This document shows positions 1-9,295 of a stretch of 25,618 nt of DNA, piece by piece. The translations under genes were made by a program, and so were the position numbers. Numbering within the stretch: position 1 is the stretch's first letter; every line of letters starts with the position of its first letter. The notes beneath the pieces are model-generated. The model was not told where the DNA came from. It saw nothing but the letters and a program-made list of their open reading frames with translations, and searched no databases. The DNA comes from Chara braunii (lineage: Eukaryota > Streptophyta > Charophyceae > Charales > Characeae): positions 716,607-742,224 of the forward strand of contig BFEA01000637.1 in NCBI GenBank assembly GCA_003427395.1, in the 5' to 3' direction.

Positions 1-12
1 GTGCCGACACCT

Positions 13-52
13 GACCCCCGGGACCCCCGCCGAGGCCCCGGGCCCGGGGGTC
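13..52. repeat. GC-rich inverted repeat (hairpin)
   Basis: GACCCCCGGG at 13-22 is perfectly complementary to CCCGGGGGTC at 43-52, with a 20-nt GC-rich spacer. A second small dyad follows: ATGACGTC at 66-73 with GACGTCAT at 89-96. No gene is attached to either and the function is unknown. Confidence 0.5.
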
Positions 53-168
53 GACAACCCTGCCTATGACGTCCGTTTCATCAAATTCGACGTCATCAAT
101 GGTCTGCATATGTCAAATAAAAAAAACATGTCACCCACTACAACTACTACAATAGCTCATGGGATTTA

Positions 169-403
169 GGGGTTCGCCACACCACTGTCGAAAACACAAT
201 TTTCAATAGTTTCTCTTGGCCACACAGCCTGTCGAAATTGGAGACAGAAAGGAAATTTGCAAGTTGCCAAAGAATGCTTATCAACACCTCCTTTCGAAAG
301 TTGTTGAATCCCCAGCCTGCTACTCCGATGCTTTCAACTGTCCTCGGCGGCACCATCGACTTCTCCTCAACATTTGGTGAGTGGGAGTGAGGTTGGGATG
401 GAC
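169..403 (+). mobile_element. Left arm of a TIR DNA transposon (arm X)
   Basis: The stretch opens with GGGGTTCGCCACACCACTGTC, a variant of the terminal motif seen repeatedly in the first 3.2 kb, directly after TTA (166-168). Positions 169-318 are matched in reverse complement by 2379-2523, which ends in ...GTGGTGTGGCAAGGCCC followed by TAA. Positions 301-403 have a second inverted partner at 1011-1096. TIRs beside TTA/TAA resemble PIF/Harbinger-type elements. No transposase ORF was recognised between the arms, so the element would be non-autonomous. Whether 169-2523 was ever one element or a nest of several is unclear. Confidence 0.45.
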
Positions 404-406
404 TAA

Positions 407-583
407 GGGCCTCGCCACACCACTTTCAAAAGGCAAAAAAATCCGACAGCTGTCAAAATAAATTTGAAAGCCTCCCTTCGACGGTTTGCCCCCCTTTAGG
501 CACACAACATTGTAAAGTGGACGTACTTGTGAATGCAAGATGGAAAAAGACGAGTGCGCCTGAGCGTACGTCAAACATTAGGG
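407..583 (+). mobile_element. Inserted unit Y with TAA duplication
   Basis: The unit begins GGGCCTCGCCACACCACTTTC right after TAA (404-406) and is followed by TAA (584-586). Its flanks, read as GATGGAC-[unit]-ACCCCACAGGAC, are found uninterrupted in inverted orientation near 1000-1020, which supports an insertion event. A second copy lies in reverse orientation at 2524-2700. Its right end (ATTAGGG) does not mirror its left end, so it may be half of a larger element. Short reading frames crossing it have no recognisable product. Confidence 0.5.
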
Positions 584-589
584 TAAGAC

Positions 590-1096
590 CCCACAGGACA
601 ACGACAAGCAGTTTCAAAAGTCGCGAGGCAACTTCCCGGACCCCACATACCAAAATTCCCGTTGTGGAAAACGATGCGAAACCATTTTCACTCGGTCCAC
701 GGCCCCTTCATTCCTACGTGGCCCTAAATTCTCGTTTTCCAATACTCGGTTCGTTTACCTACCTCCCGAGTGCATACTCCAGCGCATGCGGATGAAAGTC
801 GACAACCCTTCCTTTACAACCACTGGTAAGGGATCTGGAATAACCTTCCAGGCCCCAAAATTCCTATGGGTAACCGCCTCCGACACAAAAGCAAAATTTT
901 GCGGTGGCAGTGGGATCCCCTCTATTTCATCATCTCCGTTGGCGGTGGGCAGTCGGCTGGAAGTCGAAGACTTCCAAAACCATTTGCCACCGTCCTGTGG
1001 GGTCCCTCCTTCGTCCATCACGACCTCATGCCCACTCACCAAATTTCGAAGAGAAGTCGATGGCACAGCCGAAGACTGTCGAAAGCATCGGAGTAG
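590..1096. repeat. Inverted partner sequence of arm X (foldback centre)
   Basis: 1011-1096 is a good inverted match to 301-403, and about 955-1010 partly matches the reverse complement of 590-660 (shared GTCCTGTGGGGTC). The region therefore folds around a centre near position 800. Open frames across it are low-complexity reads in several frames and are not supported as genes. Confidence 0.4.
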
Positions 1097-2300
1097 CAGA
1101 AGAAGGTAAGCAATGGCCAAATTGCTCTTCACTCGCAAAAGACTAACTTCGTTTCAACCGTGCGTGTACACTGCTCAGATCGTGCACGATTTCCCCTACA
1201 TGTTTCAACCGGGTACGCCCCGGTCTCATCAGGAGGCTTGCTACACGCCCTTTGCCTCTCGGCCCACCGTTTCCTACCACCCAGAGCTAGTGAGGGCCAA
1301 TGCGGCCTTGCCCTCATCTTATACTGTAATCCTTCCCTTGCACGATCACTACCTGATTCTATGCTAGTCTCTGATTGGCTCCTCCTTCCTACATAGGATC
1401 CAACTGGCTTTACGTAGTCGTCCAACCCTTCTTGAGCAGGTTTTGTGTCGTGCTGGACTGCTCTCCAACCCAGGTCTTTTTTTCGTGCGTGCCCAGACCC
1501 GTGTAGTACCTGGGAGTATTCAAATTCGTAACATTTTCCCGCCTGTAATCCGTTACGCTCCACCTAACTCTTCCACTTCCAATTAGTTGTCTGTCCGTGC
1601 CTTTTTCTATGCTCACGTGGACCTTAATTGGGTTTCTCTCCTGCCCCACTCCGACCTTTTTCTACGGCCTGCTCCTGCGTGCGTGCGCGTGTACTACCTG
1701 TGAAGAACCGTCCAGTTTCAATTCCCGCCTTGTACTATTCAACCGTTTTTTACGGCTTGCCCCGAAAATATTTTTTAATTCCTATTGTATCTGAGTCATC
1801 GGGAAGCGGGAACAAAGCCGCGTCCCTGCAGTCTTGTCCGCCGCTCCCAATCTTCACAAAATTCCTAACCGTACTTTTCCTTTTAAAATTTCCGACGGGA
1901 ATACTATAACTAAATTACGTAGTGCTGCATTTTTCGAAAACAGAAGCAGAGAACAAAAACCGAAAAACAAACCAGGGCACGTCCTACCGCCTCTCCCCTG
2001 GTGATTTTAAAATTTACGAGCCTCCCTTCCCGCCATGTAGTATACAACCGCTCCTGCGGGTTACCTCCATATTCTAATATGTATTCCTACTAATATTTCT
2101 ATTATTTAAATTCCTACTAATTAAATTCCTACTGCATCCGAAGTATTGACAGCTGTTCCTAATTCCTTCCGAAAGGCTGAGACTACGAGCCTACGATACC
2201 TCCAGCCTGTTGAGATATAACCACGCCTAAGAGACGGGTCGGGTGACTCTCCCCTACCCGGTTATCTAGTTATCCCCTCCACCTGCCTGCCCGCGTACTA
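1097..2300. other. Gene-free stretch, degenerate
   Basis: No convincing gene. Several loosely repeated phrases occur, such as CGTGCGTG...GTACTACCTG near 1490 and 1680, and ATTCCTACTAA variants near 2085-2140. They suggest an old, decayed repeat. Open frames here are short and show no recognised domain. Confidence 0.4.
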
Positions 2301-2378
2301 ACCCATGATACCATGCAGTCGAGGAGCATTCCCCACACCTCCTCTTCCGCGATGGTACCCCTGGCAAACTTTGGCAGG

Positions 2379-2523
2379 GAGGATTCAACAACTTTCGACA
2401 GGAGGTGTCGAGAAGCATTCTCTGACAATTTGCAAATTCTCTTCCTGTCTCCAGTTTCGGCAGCCTGTGTGGCCAAGAGAAACTATCAAAAATTGTGTTT
2501 TCGATAGTGGTGTGGCAAGGCCC
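2379..2523 (-). mobile_element. Right arm X' of TIR element
   Basis: Reverse complement of 169-318 with small differences. It ends outward in GATAGTGGTGTGGCAAGGCCC followed by TAA (2524-2526). It abuts unit Y' directly. The left cluster runs X then Y, and the right cluster runs X' then Y', so this is not a simple mirror-image element. Nested insertion or rearrangement is implied. Confidence 0.45.
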
Positions 2524-2700
2524 TAATGCTTGTCGTACCCTCAGGCACATTCGTCTTTTTCCATCTTGCATTCACAAGTGCGTCCATTCTACAGTGTTGT
2601 GTGGCTAAAGGGGGGCAAACTGTCCAAGGGAGGCTGTCAAATTTCTTCTGACAGCTGTCAATTTTTTTTGCCTTTCGAAAGTGGTGTGGCAAGCCCCTTC
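2524..2700 (-). mobile_element. Second copy of unit Y, inverted
   Basis: Reverse-complement match of 407-583. Shared landmarks are the stretch around CATCTTGCATTCACAAGT and the outer end GAAAGTGGTGTGGCAAGCCCC. The copies differ by scattered substitutions and small indels. No coding function recognised. Confidence 0.5.
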
Positions 2701-2703
2701 TTA

Positions 2704-2801
2704 GGGCGTCGCCACACCACTCCTGAGTGCATTTTCTGTTATTGAGGCTCGTGAGTGCTCCCAGTTTTTTTTGGGAAATCAGGAGTTGTGTGGCGAGGCC
2801 C
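2704..2801. mobile_element. 98-bp MITE with TTA target duplication
   Basis: The ends are inverted repeats matching at about 24 of 26 positions: GGGCGTCGCCACACCACTCC on the left and GGAGTTGTGTGGCGAGGCCC on the right. It is bounded on both sides by TTA (2701-2703 and 2802-2804). TIR plus 3-bp TTA duplication is the signature of PIF/Harbinger-type miniature elements. The length leaves no room for a gene, so mobilisation would need a transposase from elsewhere. Confidence 0.75.
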
Positions 2802-2984
2802 TTAGAGCACCAGTACATGCCCGCTGTCAGCCACGGGCCCCTTTCGGAGGCCGCCCACCGCCTACTCATTTTATCTACGGCACTCGGCCTCCTAGATTTT
2901 TGGAGAGGCTCAAAACAGTCTCCAGTTACCTGAGGCCATGTATAGGATGACAGGAATAGGAGCATATTAGAAACCAAGGGCCTC

Positions 2985-3013
2985 AAAAAAAAAAAAAAAA
3001 AAAAAAAAAAAAA
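2985..3013 (+). repeat. Poly(A) tract, 29 bp
   Basis: An uninterrupted A run follows a truncated copy of the TIR motif (AAGGGCCTC) and immediately precedes the next TIR element. Length in an assembly is unreliable at such tracts. Confidence 0.9.
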
Positions 3014-3016
3014 CAA

Positions 3017-3181
3017 GGCCCTCGCCATCCCACTGTCGACACGGAAACTGTACGAGTGCATAGACCCTTAGAGAATGGCAAGACGCATCCGTTACTAAAT
3101 AGCAACGGATGCACCATACCAATTTGTGCCGATGCATTCGTTTCGTTCTCTTCTCGTTTCGACAGCCGTGTGGCGAGGGCC
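3017..3181. mobile_element. MITE of the same TIR family
   Basis: The left end GGCCCTCGCCATCCCACTGTC and right end GACAGCCGTGTGGCGAGGGCC are imperfect inverted repeats related to the 2704-2801 element. CAA on each side (3014-3016, 3182-3184) may be the target duplication. Inside is a perfect 9-bp hairpin, GCATCCGTT / AACGGATGC, around 3086-3113. Confidence 0.6.
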
Positions 3182-3182
3182 C

Positions 3183-3977
3183 AAGTCTAACCCCCCACTA
3201 GTGGGACTTAGCCCCCGACTGGCTCGGCTTCATACTCCAGCAGTTGTCTGCCCACTCAAATTCTAAGGACATCCCTGAAATTAGAATGGCATGTAGCTAA
3301 GTAGGACTAATTGCTTTGTATGTCTGTTTCGGAACGACGCAGCACAGAGGAACTCAACCGTGTTAGGCGTCCTCACCTTCAGGAGTCGAATGGCGGCGTC
3401 TCCGTGTTAGGCGTCTTCACCTTCAGGGAGTCGACTGCTGGGGATACCCGTTTGTTTGCAAGTAGAGGCTTCACTGTACTCGCCTGTCTGCTGCAACAGC
3501 ACGTGCACGTACAGGTTGTCACTGTCGACTGATGGCAGGCTGGACTGCCTAACGCGATGGCAGCCCTGAAATCTTAGTGATCATGATTGATTATTGGACA
3601 GGCGTCAGCCAGGATAGTGTATTAAACCCGCACGTGACTCAACACTGGAGACGTGCAGCTTTCCTACCTTTCCACGGCCTGCAACTGTCACACTGGAGCG
3701 CCTTCAAATGCGTCACTCACAGTGAATGGCCACGTCCTGCTCAAAAGGAGCCGTGCACTCTAATGTCTGGAGGCCATTAGAGCATATAGTTTATCCGCTA
3801 AATCCAGAGAAATGCAACAGTCGATCGCTAATTCGTTTTGATCCGTCCTCGAGTAAATGGCGAGCAAGCCTCGAAGTTGAAACTGCTCCGTTGTGATATG
3901 CAGGACAAAGCTCGATAAGTAACTAAACGTGCATAGTTCATTGTGCGCTCTGTCGTTGCCCATACCTCGGCGTCGGA
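3183..3977. other. Upstream region of the dynein gene, with small tandem duplication
   Basis: No gene recognised. 3359-3392 is repeated with few changes at 3403-3438 (GTGTTAGGCGTC-T/C-TCACCTTCAG core), a 44-bp-period duplication. Any promoter of the gene starting at 3978 should lie here, but I could not identify a TATA box or start site. Confidence 0.4.
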
Positions 3978-5411
3978 ATGGCGCAGTACCAGGGAGAGCG
4001 CCCCAGTAAACGGCGAAGTTTTCAGATGCAACGTGCGAGAACTCCATTGGCGCCAGAGCTGGAGCCAGGCAGCGGACTGTCAACAAGGTTCCCTCTTACG
4101 GGAGCCTTGAATCTCGTCGGTCCCTCTTTTGGAAATAATGATTGTTCCGCTGGGTACAGGTTCAGAACATACGCGAACTCCGACGCCAGACCCGTAAGCA
4201 ATTCGTCTACATTTTCTCTCGCCGAGGAGGTCCTGTCTTCTTCGACTGCTGCTCGCGTACATTCTCGTGCGGTAATTCCTTACACGATGCCTCCCGCCGG
4301 ATGGATGCCTTGGAACTCACTCGCCGCCGAGAGCCAGTCCAGAAGGACCAACGACAGTCTGGATGGAAGCCGAGACTCGCGAGCTGTCGACTGCAGTACC
4401 AACGTGTTCATGTTTGGAAAAGAAACTGCAAGATGGAACCCCTACCTTTCGAGTTCCCCCTACTCTATTTCGGAGTTTGGGCATTCCGGTGGCACAAGGA
4501 TAGAAGGGAAGAGTTGGAAAACGACCGCGAGCGTGGCTACAAATGTGGCCTTATCCGTAGGAGCGGTCGGTGACATCGTGCCATGCCAGACGTCATTACC
4601 GGCAAGAGTCAGGGTGCGGGGTGCTCCGAGAATCGTGGGTGCGAGAGCTTGGAGGATTGAAGCAGCCAAAGAGGGTGTTGACGGTCGCTGCGGTTTGGTA
4701 ATGCCGTCTACGGTTCCTCGGAGGACGGGAATGCCTCCTTGCAAGGAAGCTCCCCCGTCTGACACGGTGATGGCCATCAAGGACGCTGACAATATACGAA
4801 CGGGTGAAGATGTCGTCCAGTTTTACGCTCGGCATGGCCAAGACAGCGGGGTCAAGTTCTTTTATTGCGTCAGAGCAGATAAGGATATCGGCTTTCGGCC
4901 GTACGATCTTGTCGTTGTCGGGCGCGATCGTATAACCCCTGAATACTTCACCATCTCTGCATCTGGGGTTGTCCATGTTCGCCAGGATAAGGCGAGTGAG
5001 TTCACCGCCCTGGGGGAGTGGATGAGGGAGCGCTTCTGCTTCAATGTCCTCAGACGACTTAGATTCTTCCGTAATTACCTCGTCCAGAAGACATTTGCAA
5101 TGTGGCATCGGTACGTCAGGCACAAGCTCTATTTCCACGTGCGCAGCCTGATAATTGGGCGGCTCTTCTTAGCCAAACCAACGTTCTGCAGGGCTCTGGC
5201 GGAGGTCCACACCTACGTCCATGACGTCGATAGCGTGGCACTCATACATGTCGTGGCTAACCACCTGTACACTTTGGATGAGTTTTCGGATTTGCAAAGC
5301 CAGTTGCGAAACCAGAAAGCTACGCCTGCGCTTGACGCCTGCGTGGAGAAGGTGCAACAGGTGCTTGAAAAAATATGCAGGGATGTGTCCAAGCAGGCAA
5401 GACTGTATCAG
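3978..5411 (+). CDS. Axonemal dynein heavy chain, N-terminal coding exon
   Basis: An open frame of 478 codons precedes a splice donor. Residues 1-265 are Ser/Arg/Pro-rich, apparently disordered, and unlike anything I know. Residues about 275-478 resemble the N-terminal tail of axonemal dynein heavy chains: FRPYDLVVVGRD, then YFTISASGVVHV, then an EFTALGEWMRERFCFNVLRR stretch, FFRNYLVQKTFAMWHRYVR, and LFLAKPTFC. In the family this tail mediates assembly of the motor into the axoneme, and the AAA+ motor lies thousands of residues downstream. The similarity is closest to inner-arm, single-headed types as I remember them; the exact paralogue is uncertain. The ATG at 3978 is the first in frame but is not proven. 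The exon ends CAG|GTAACG in phase 0. No later exon was found in the window, so the gene would have a large first intron or be truncated. The frame is free of stops, unlike every transposon gene nearby. Confidence 0.72.
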
Positions 5412-5417
5412 GTAACG
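5412..5417 (+). promoter_or_regulatory. Splice donor of the dynein exon
   Basis: The sequence CAG|GTAACG places a GT donor directly after codon 478. Reading on would add only two codons before a stop, far short of a dynein heavy chain. An intron in phase 0 is therefore the better reading. Confidence 0.6.
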
Positions 5418-7860
5418 TGATTAATGACTGCCAACCATCGTAACTACATACCATACCCGCGCCCCAAGAAGATCGATTCGTACCGGGACTCCGAGAAAAC
5501 CGAATCCTTCCTCGCTTAATCCATTGTGAACGACCATCTCGCAGCCCGAATAACTAGAACCGAATTGGTATTTTGGAAAAGCCTGAAATTTCGCTGTGCA
5601 TATCACATTTTGAAAATCTGGTCTGGCGAGCGCTGGTAAGGTACGTGTTGCGTCCAGTAGGTGCCCATGGAGTTTTAAATGTTGTTCCCATACTTCATTG
5701 CTTAATGTGTACTTGATTGGAATCGTCCTTCCTGCTCTCGGTTAAATGCAAATGCTCCGAACTCCAGGGAACATCGAGTACAGCACACATTGTGCTCTGT
5801 TTTGGAAGAAACCCTACGGCCTGCCGTCCGTTGTCTCCTGCATCTCCGTTTATTTCGTTGCGGTCACGGCCTCTCCCATTCTGCAGAACAGTAGTACAGC
5901 GCCCCTTCCACTAGCACGCTAGGTTGAGTGATATACCCGATGACTACTACCCCTCCCCTTCGCCTCCTCCCAAGTCCAGTTATTGTCTCACTTGCCTTCG
6001 CCTGCCGGGCACCCATGATCATCCTTTTCCTCCTCGTCCAACGTGCGACCTCTTCCAGATCATGACATCCAGCAGGGAGTCTTGCAGCGTCGTGCTGTGT
6101 CTGATGCAATAAAGTCTAACGAGCTAGGGACAACGTATTCATCCGTGGTATCATTCATCTAGTTGTCCTCGTGCTCGTTTCCCGCCTTCCCTCTCATTCC
6201 CCCTGTTCCAACGTCACATTTCCCTCTCTTTCCTTCTTAGCTCATGCAGCATTTACATATCCTATTCAGTGACAAGCTGAAGAGCCACCTTGAACCAACT
6301 TTGATCATGAGAACCTTGTCAATCGGCTAACGTCGAACACTTCGAGATTCTCACAGTGATCAGAAATGTTAAACGGATTAAAACAGGGAGGGAAACATTC
6401 CTGCAACTAATGGCTACTGGAATAGCGCAGGGGCTATCAAGACACGTCATGTAAAATATACCGAAAGTGAGCATGGGCGATAATTTTTTTTGCCAGCAAA
6501 CACGTCACATAATCAAGTAAGAATGACACACCTCTGAATTCCAAACTGAAAGATGTCATCGTGAGGTCAAGGCACACTGAGCTTGCCGCCTAAACCGCCG
6601 AAACTTTCCGAGATTGACACACTTCGAGGGAGTCTTGACGAGTTCCACCGAGGGCCACAGGGCGGCTAGGTGGTCATGTGGCCTTGTTTCACCTCTAATT
6701 AGTCATGAATGAGCATCACCCGCTTTCGCCCCCTTTCCCCCCGGCTGTTTCGTGGGCATTTCTGGCCAACACTTCTAAGGAGTACTCGACGTGGAAATCG
6801 ACGCGTGGCGGAAGCTAAACCACATCACGGTTCCATACACTCCAGAAACTCTTCACTCAAGAAATAACGTCGCGAAGACCTGTTCAGTGAGTTTCGTGGA
6901 ACGATCGTCGCGCGTGGCGGCAGTGGGCGTTTCGACGATCTGCGGTCCTGAGGGCTGGTTCACAATGCATCAGTCACGTTGCAGAAGTTAATCTTTCGTC
7001 CCCAATATAGGCACCAAGATGCAATGATTTCATGCGATAGCCCTCAGCTGATTCATGCCTATCATGTTAGAGAAGATCAACGCAAAATCATCGATGCCAC
7101 TTCCGAAACATTCATACATTACATAAAGCAAAACAATGCACTTATAGATATGTCGATGAAGCAGTTTGCGAGGCGAGACTGCAGCGCCAACATCCGCGCC
7201 TGCTGATGAAACCTCTAGAGGTGCTTGGGCTGGTCGACTGGTACTGCCAGTCCAGCCTCGGTAGGGGACGACAATGGTTTTCTTTGTTATGATCTTTCAT
7301 CACCCATGATGGGAAATTCAAAGGTGAGAAAATGCAAAACTTGCTGAACCCAACAGGATGTGCAAGGAGATAAAGAGCGGAATGGAATGAACAGGACAGA
7401 AGAAGAAGAAGAATTCCGCAAGTTGGAACCTATGTGTTCCCGCTCTCTTCTTCCTCCCATCCAATCTTCTTCTCCCTTCCTCCTCCTCCAACAACCAATT
7501 AATTACAGCAACACGTGAATAAACGATCACGAAACATGTCCAAGTATTTCCCCTTGCTGTCAGGACTCAAAGAGTTCGGCCTCACCCTCACTCCTCTTCT
7601 CTCGGTTCCTTATCTAGCTATGGCTGTGCGTCAATGTCACCTGTCCAAAGGACAATGCAACTACTACTGTGCCCCTCCCGTCGCATTCTGCCATAACCAC
7701 ACACAGGCGCCCTTTAGATGCAGCGACCACCAAGGAAGTGCAGATTACCATAGCCAAAGGTAAGTCTCCCGTGTCGGTTCCTTCCTCCTTCCTTGCCCTC
7801 GACCTCCACTATTTTCCTAACACCTCTTCACCATAGACCAGTTTTAGGTCCTTCGCCATC
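5418..7860. other. Gene-free stretch, possibly intronic
   Basis: I could not recognise any protein in this region on either strand. It may be the first intron of the dynein gene. Isolated signals include AATAAA at 6108-6113, a GAAGAAGAA run near 7400, and a donor-like AAAG|GTAAGT near 7760 without a recognisable exon. The open frame at 7515-7763 shows no domain. Confidence 0.4.
7211..7257. repeat. Palindrome followed by hairpin
   Basis: ACCTCTAGAGGT (7211-7222) is a perfect 12-bp palindrome. Six bases on, GGCTGG-TCG-ACTGG, loop TACTG, CCAGT-CCAGCC (7228-7257) forms an 11-bp stem with one 3-nt bulge. No runs of T follow, so a terminator is not suggested. Role unknown. Confidence 0.5.
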
Positions 7861-8146
7861 TATCTCCCTAACCTAGGCCTACACCTACTACCACTGCTCC
7901 ATAGTCATGGAAGTATTCTCCTTCACCCTCCAGCTCCGCAGCTCAGCTGGAGATCGGCCTAACTTCACTCTCCGCGCAGAGCAGCAGCATGACTGCGGGG
8001 TAGCGTGTGTGCCCATACATTGTTGCCCAATGATATCCTCCCTCCTTGGCCTCCAGCCTCTCTCTGCCAGGTAGTGCCGCCTTTTCGGGTGTGCTAGGCC
8101 TACCAGTTCTTTCCTCTGGGCGGGAACATCATTGCAGTGGGTGTGC
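7861..8146 (+). repeat. 286-bp tandem duplication, unit 1
   Basis: From TATCTCCCTAACCTAGGCCT to GGGCGGGAACATCATTGCAG...GTGTGC. It is followed immediately by a second copy with roughly a dozen substitutions and one 4-5 bp insertion. Contains CAGCTCCGCAGCTCAGCTGGAG, which is partly self-complementary. No open frame crosses both units. Confidence 0.85.
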
Positions 8147-8437
8147 TATCTCCCTAACCTAAGCCGGCACCTACTACCACTGCTCCAGAGTCATGGAAGT
8201 ATTCTCCTTCACCCTCCAGCTCCGCAGCTCAGCTGGAGCTCGGCCTAACTTCAGTCTCCGCGCAAAGCAGCAGCATGACTGCGGGGTAGCGTGTGTGCCC
8301 ATGCATTGTTGCCCAATGATATCCTCCCTCCCTGGCCTCCAGCCTCTCTCTGCCAGGTAGTGCCTCCTTTTCGGGTGTGCTACAGTAGGCCTACCAGTTC
8401 TTTCCTCTGGGCGGGAACATCATTGCAGCGGGTGTGC
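8147..8437 (+). repeat. 286-bp tandem duplication, unit 2
   Basis: A direct copy of 7861-8146, starting without spacer. It differs mainly by CTACAGTAGGCCT where unit 1 has CTAGGCCT. High identity implies a recent duplication. Not recognised as a known SINE or gene. Confidence 0.85.
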
Positions 8438-8869
8438 CACCGGGCCTACCCGGGCCCTGGTCCCACTGCGCATCGTGCAGTCACTCGATAGTGTCCTGTC
8501 AGTGATAGCTACCCTTGGCTGAAGTTTTGTTCGCAGCCAGAGGCTGCGCTTGCCTCGGTTGCTTTTTGTCGTTTAGTGTCGCTTTCTTTTTCGGGGAATG
8601 TCGCGGAGTTCAAATGAGGTCTGGCGGGGTGTTTTTGGGCTTTAACAAAAGGTGGGAAGGGTGCGGTCGCAGCTACCGGTAGTGCGAGTGGTGGTGGCAA
8701 GCTTTGGGGAGTGCATGTCCAAAGGTGGTTTCATTGCGGTCATTTGGGCCTGTGGTGGGCGGCGGTCAGGTTTCCAGTCATTTCTGGGGGGGGGTCAGGG
8801 TTTGGAGATGGAAAATGAGTCGAATTGAATCGAATGAGTTGATGGAAAATGAGTCGAAGGAGCCTTTAC
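8438..8869. other. Gene-free stretch
   Basis: No recognisable gene. G-rich from about 8700, with a GGGGGGGGG run near 8790 and repeated ATGAGTCGAA phrases near 8815-8860 that lead into the T-tract repeat. Confidence 0.4.
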
Positions 8870-9068
8870 CTTGTCTAGGTTACTGGGTGCTTTTTATTTT
8901 TTTATGTTTTTTGTGTGGCGGTTCGCTTTTTTTTTTTTTTTTTTTTTTTATCGAATGAGTCGACGACGAGACAATGAGTAGACGAGACTTTTCTGGGTCT
9001 GGGCGCTTTTTACTGGTTGCCTATTATTTTTTATTTTTTTTTTTTTTTTTTTTCTTTTTTTCTTTGGG

Positions 9069-9134
<66 letters not shown>

Positions 9135-9295
9135 TCCAATCGAACGAGTGGACGAGGCTTTTCTGGGTCTGGGCGCTTTTTACTGGTTGCTTTTGATTTT
9201 TTATGTTTTTTGCATGGCTGTTCGTTTTTTTTTTTTTTTTTTCCAGTCGAATGAGTCGACGATGAGACAATATGTAAAGTGATCGAAATTAATAA
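8870..9295. repeat. T-tract-rich repeat cluster
   Basis: About three imperfect units each read GACGAGGCTTTTCTGGGTCTGG, then GCGCTTTTTACTGGTTGC, then T-rich sequence, GGCTGTTCG and a long T tract. Full copies start near 8950 and 9138; the copy near 8870 is partial, and another lies at 16600-16700. Read on the minus strand, each unit is flanked by poly(A), so reverse-strand retroposed fragments are possible. Lysine- or phenylalanine-rich open frames here are translations of homopolymer. Confidence 0.6.
9071..9133. repeat. Poly(T) tract, 63 bp
   Basis: An uninterrupted run of 63 T. Exact length is likely to be assembly-dependent. Confidence 0.9.

Noticed and set aside
4460-5138. Minus-strand ORFs opposite the dynein exon
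   Set aside because: Shadows of the plus-strand frame, which has recognisable dynein motifs; no known domain on the minus strand.
6108-6113. AATAAA as polyadenylation signal of the dynein gene
   Set aside because: A dynein heavy chain needs many more exons, so a 3' end here would be premature; the hexamer is common by chance.
7205-7230. Possible hammerhead ribozyme: CTGATGA followed by a perfect stem-like palindrome ACCTCTAGAGGT
   Set aside because: The required GAAA after helix II is absent (GCTT instead) and no helix III/cleavage site follows.
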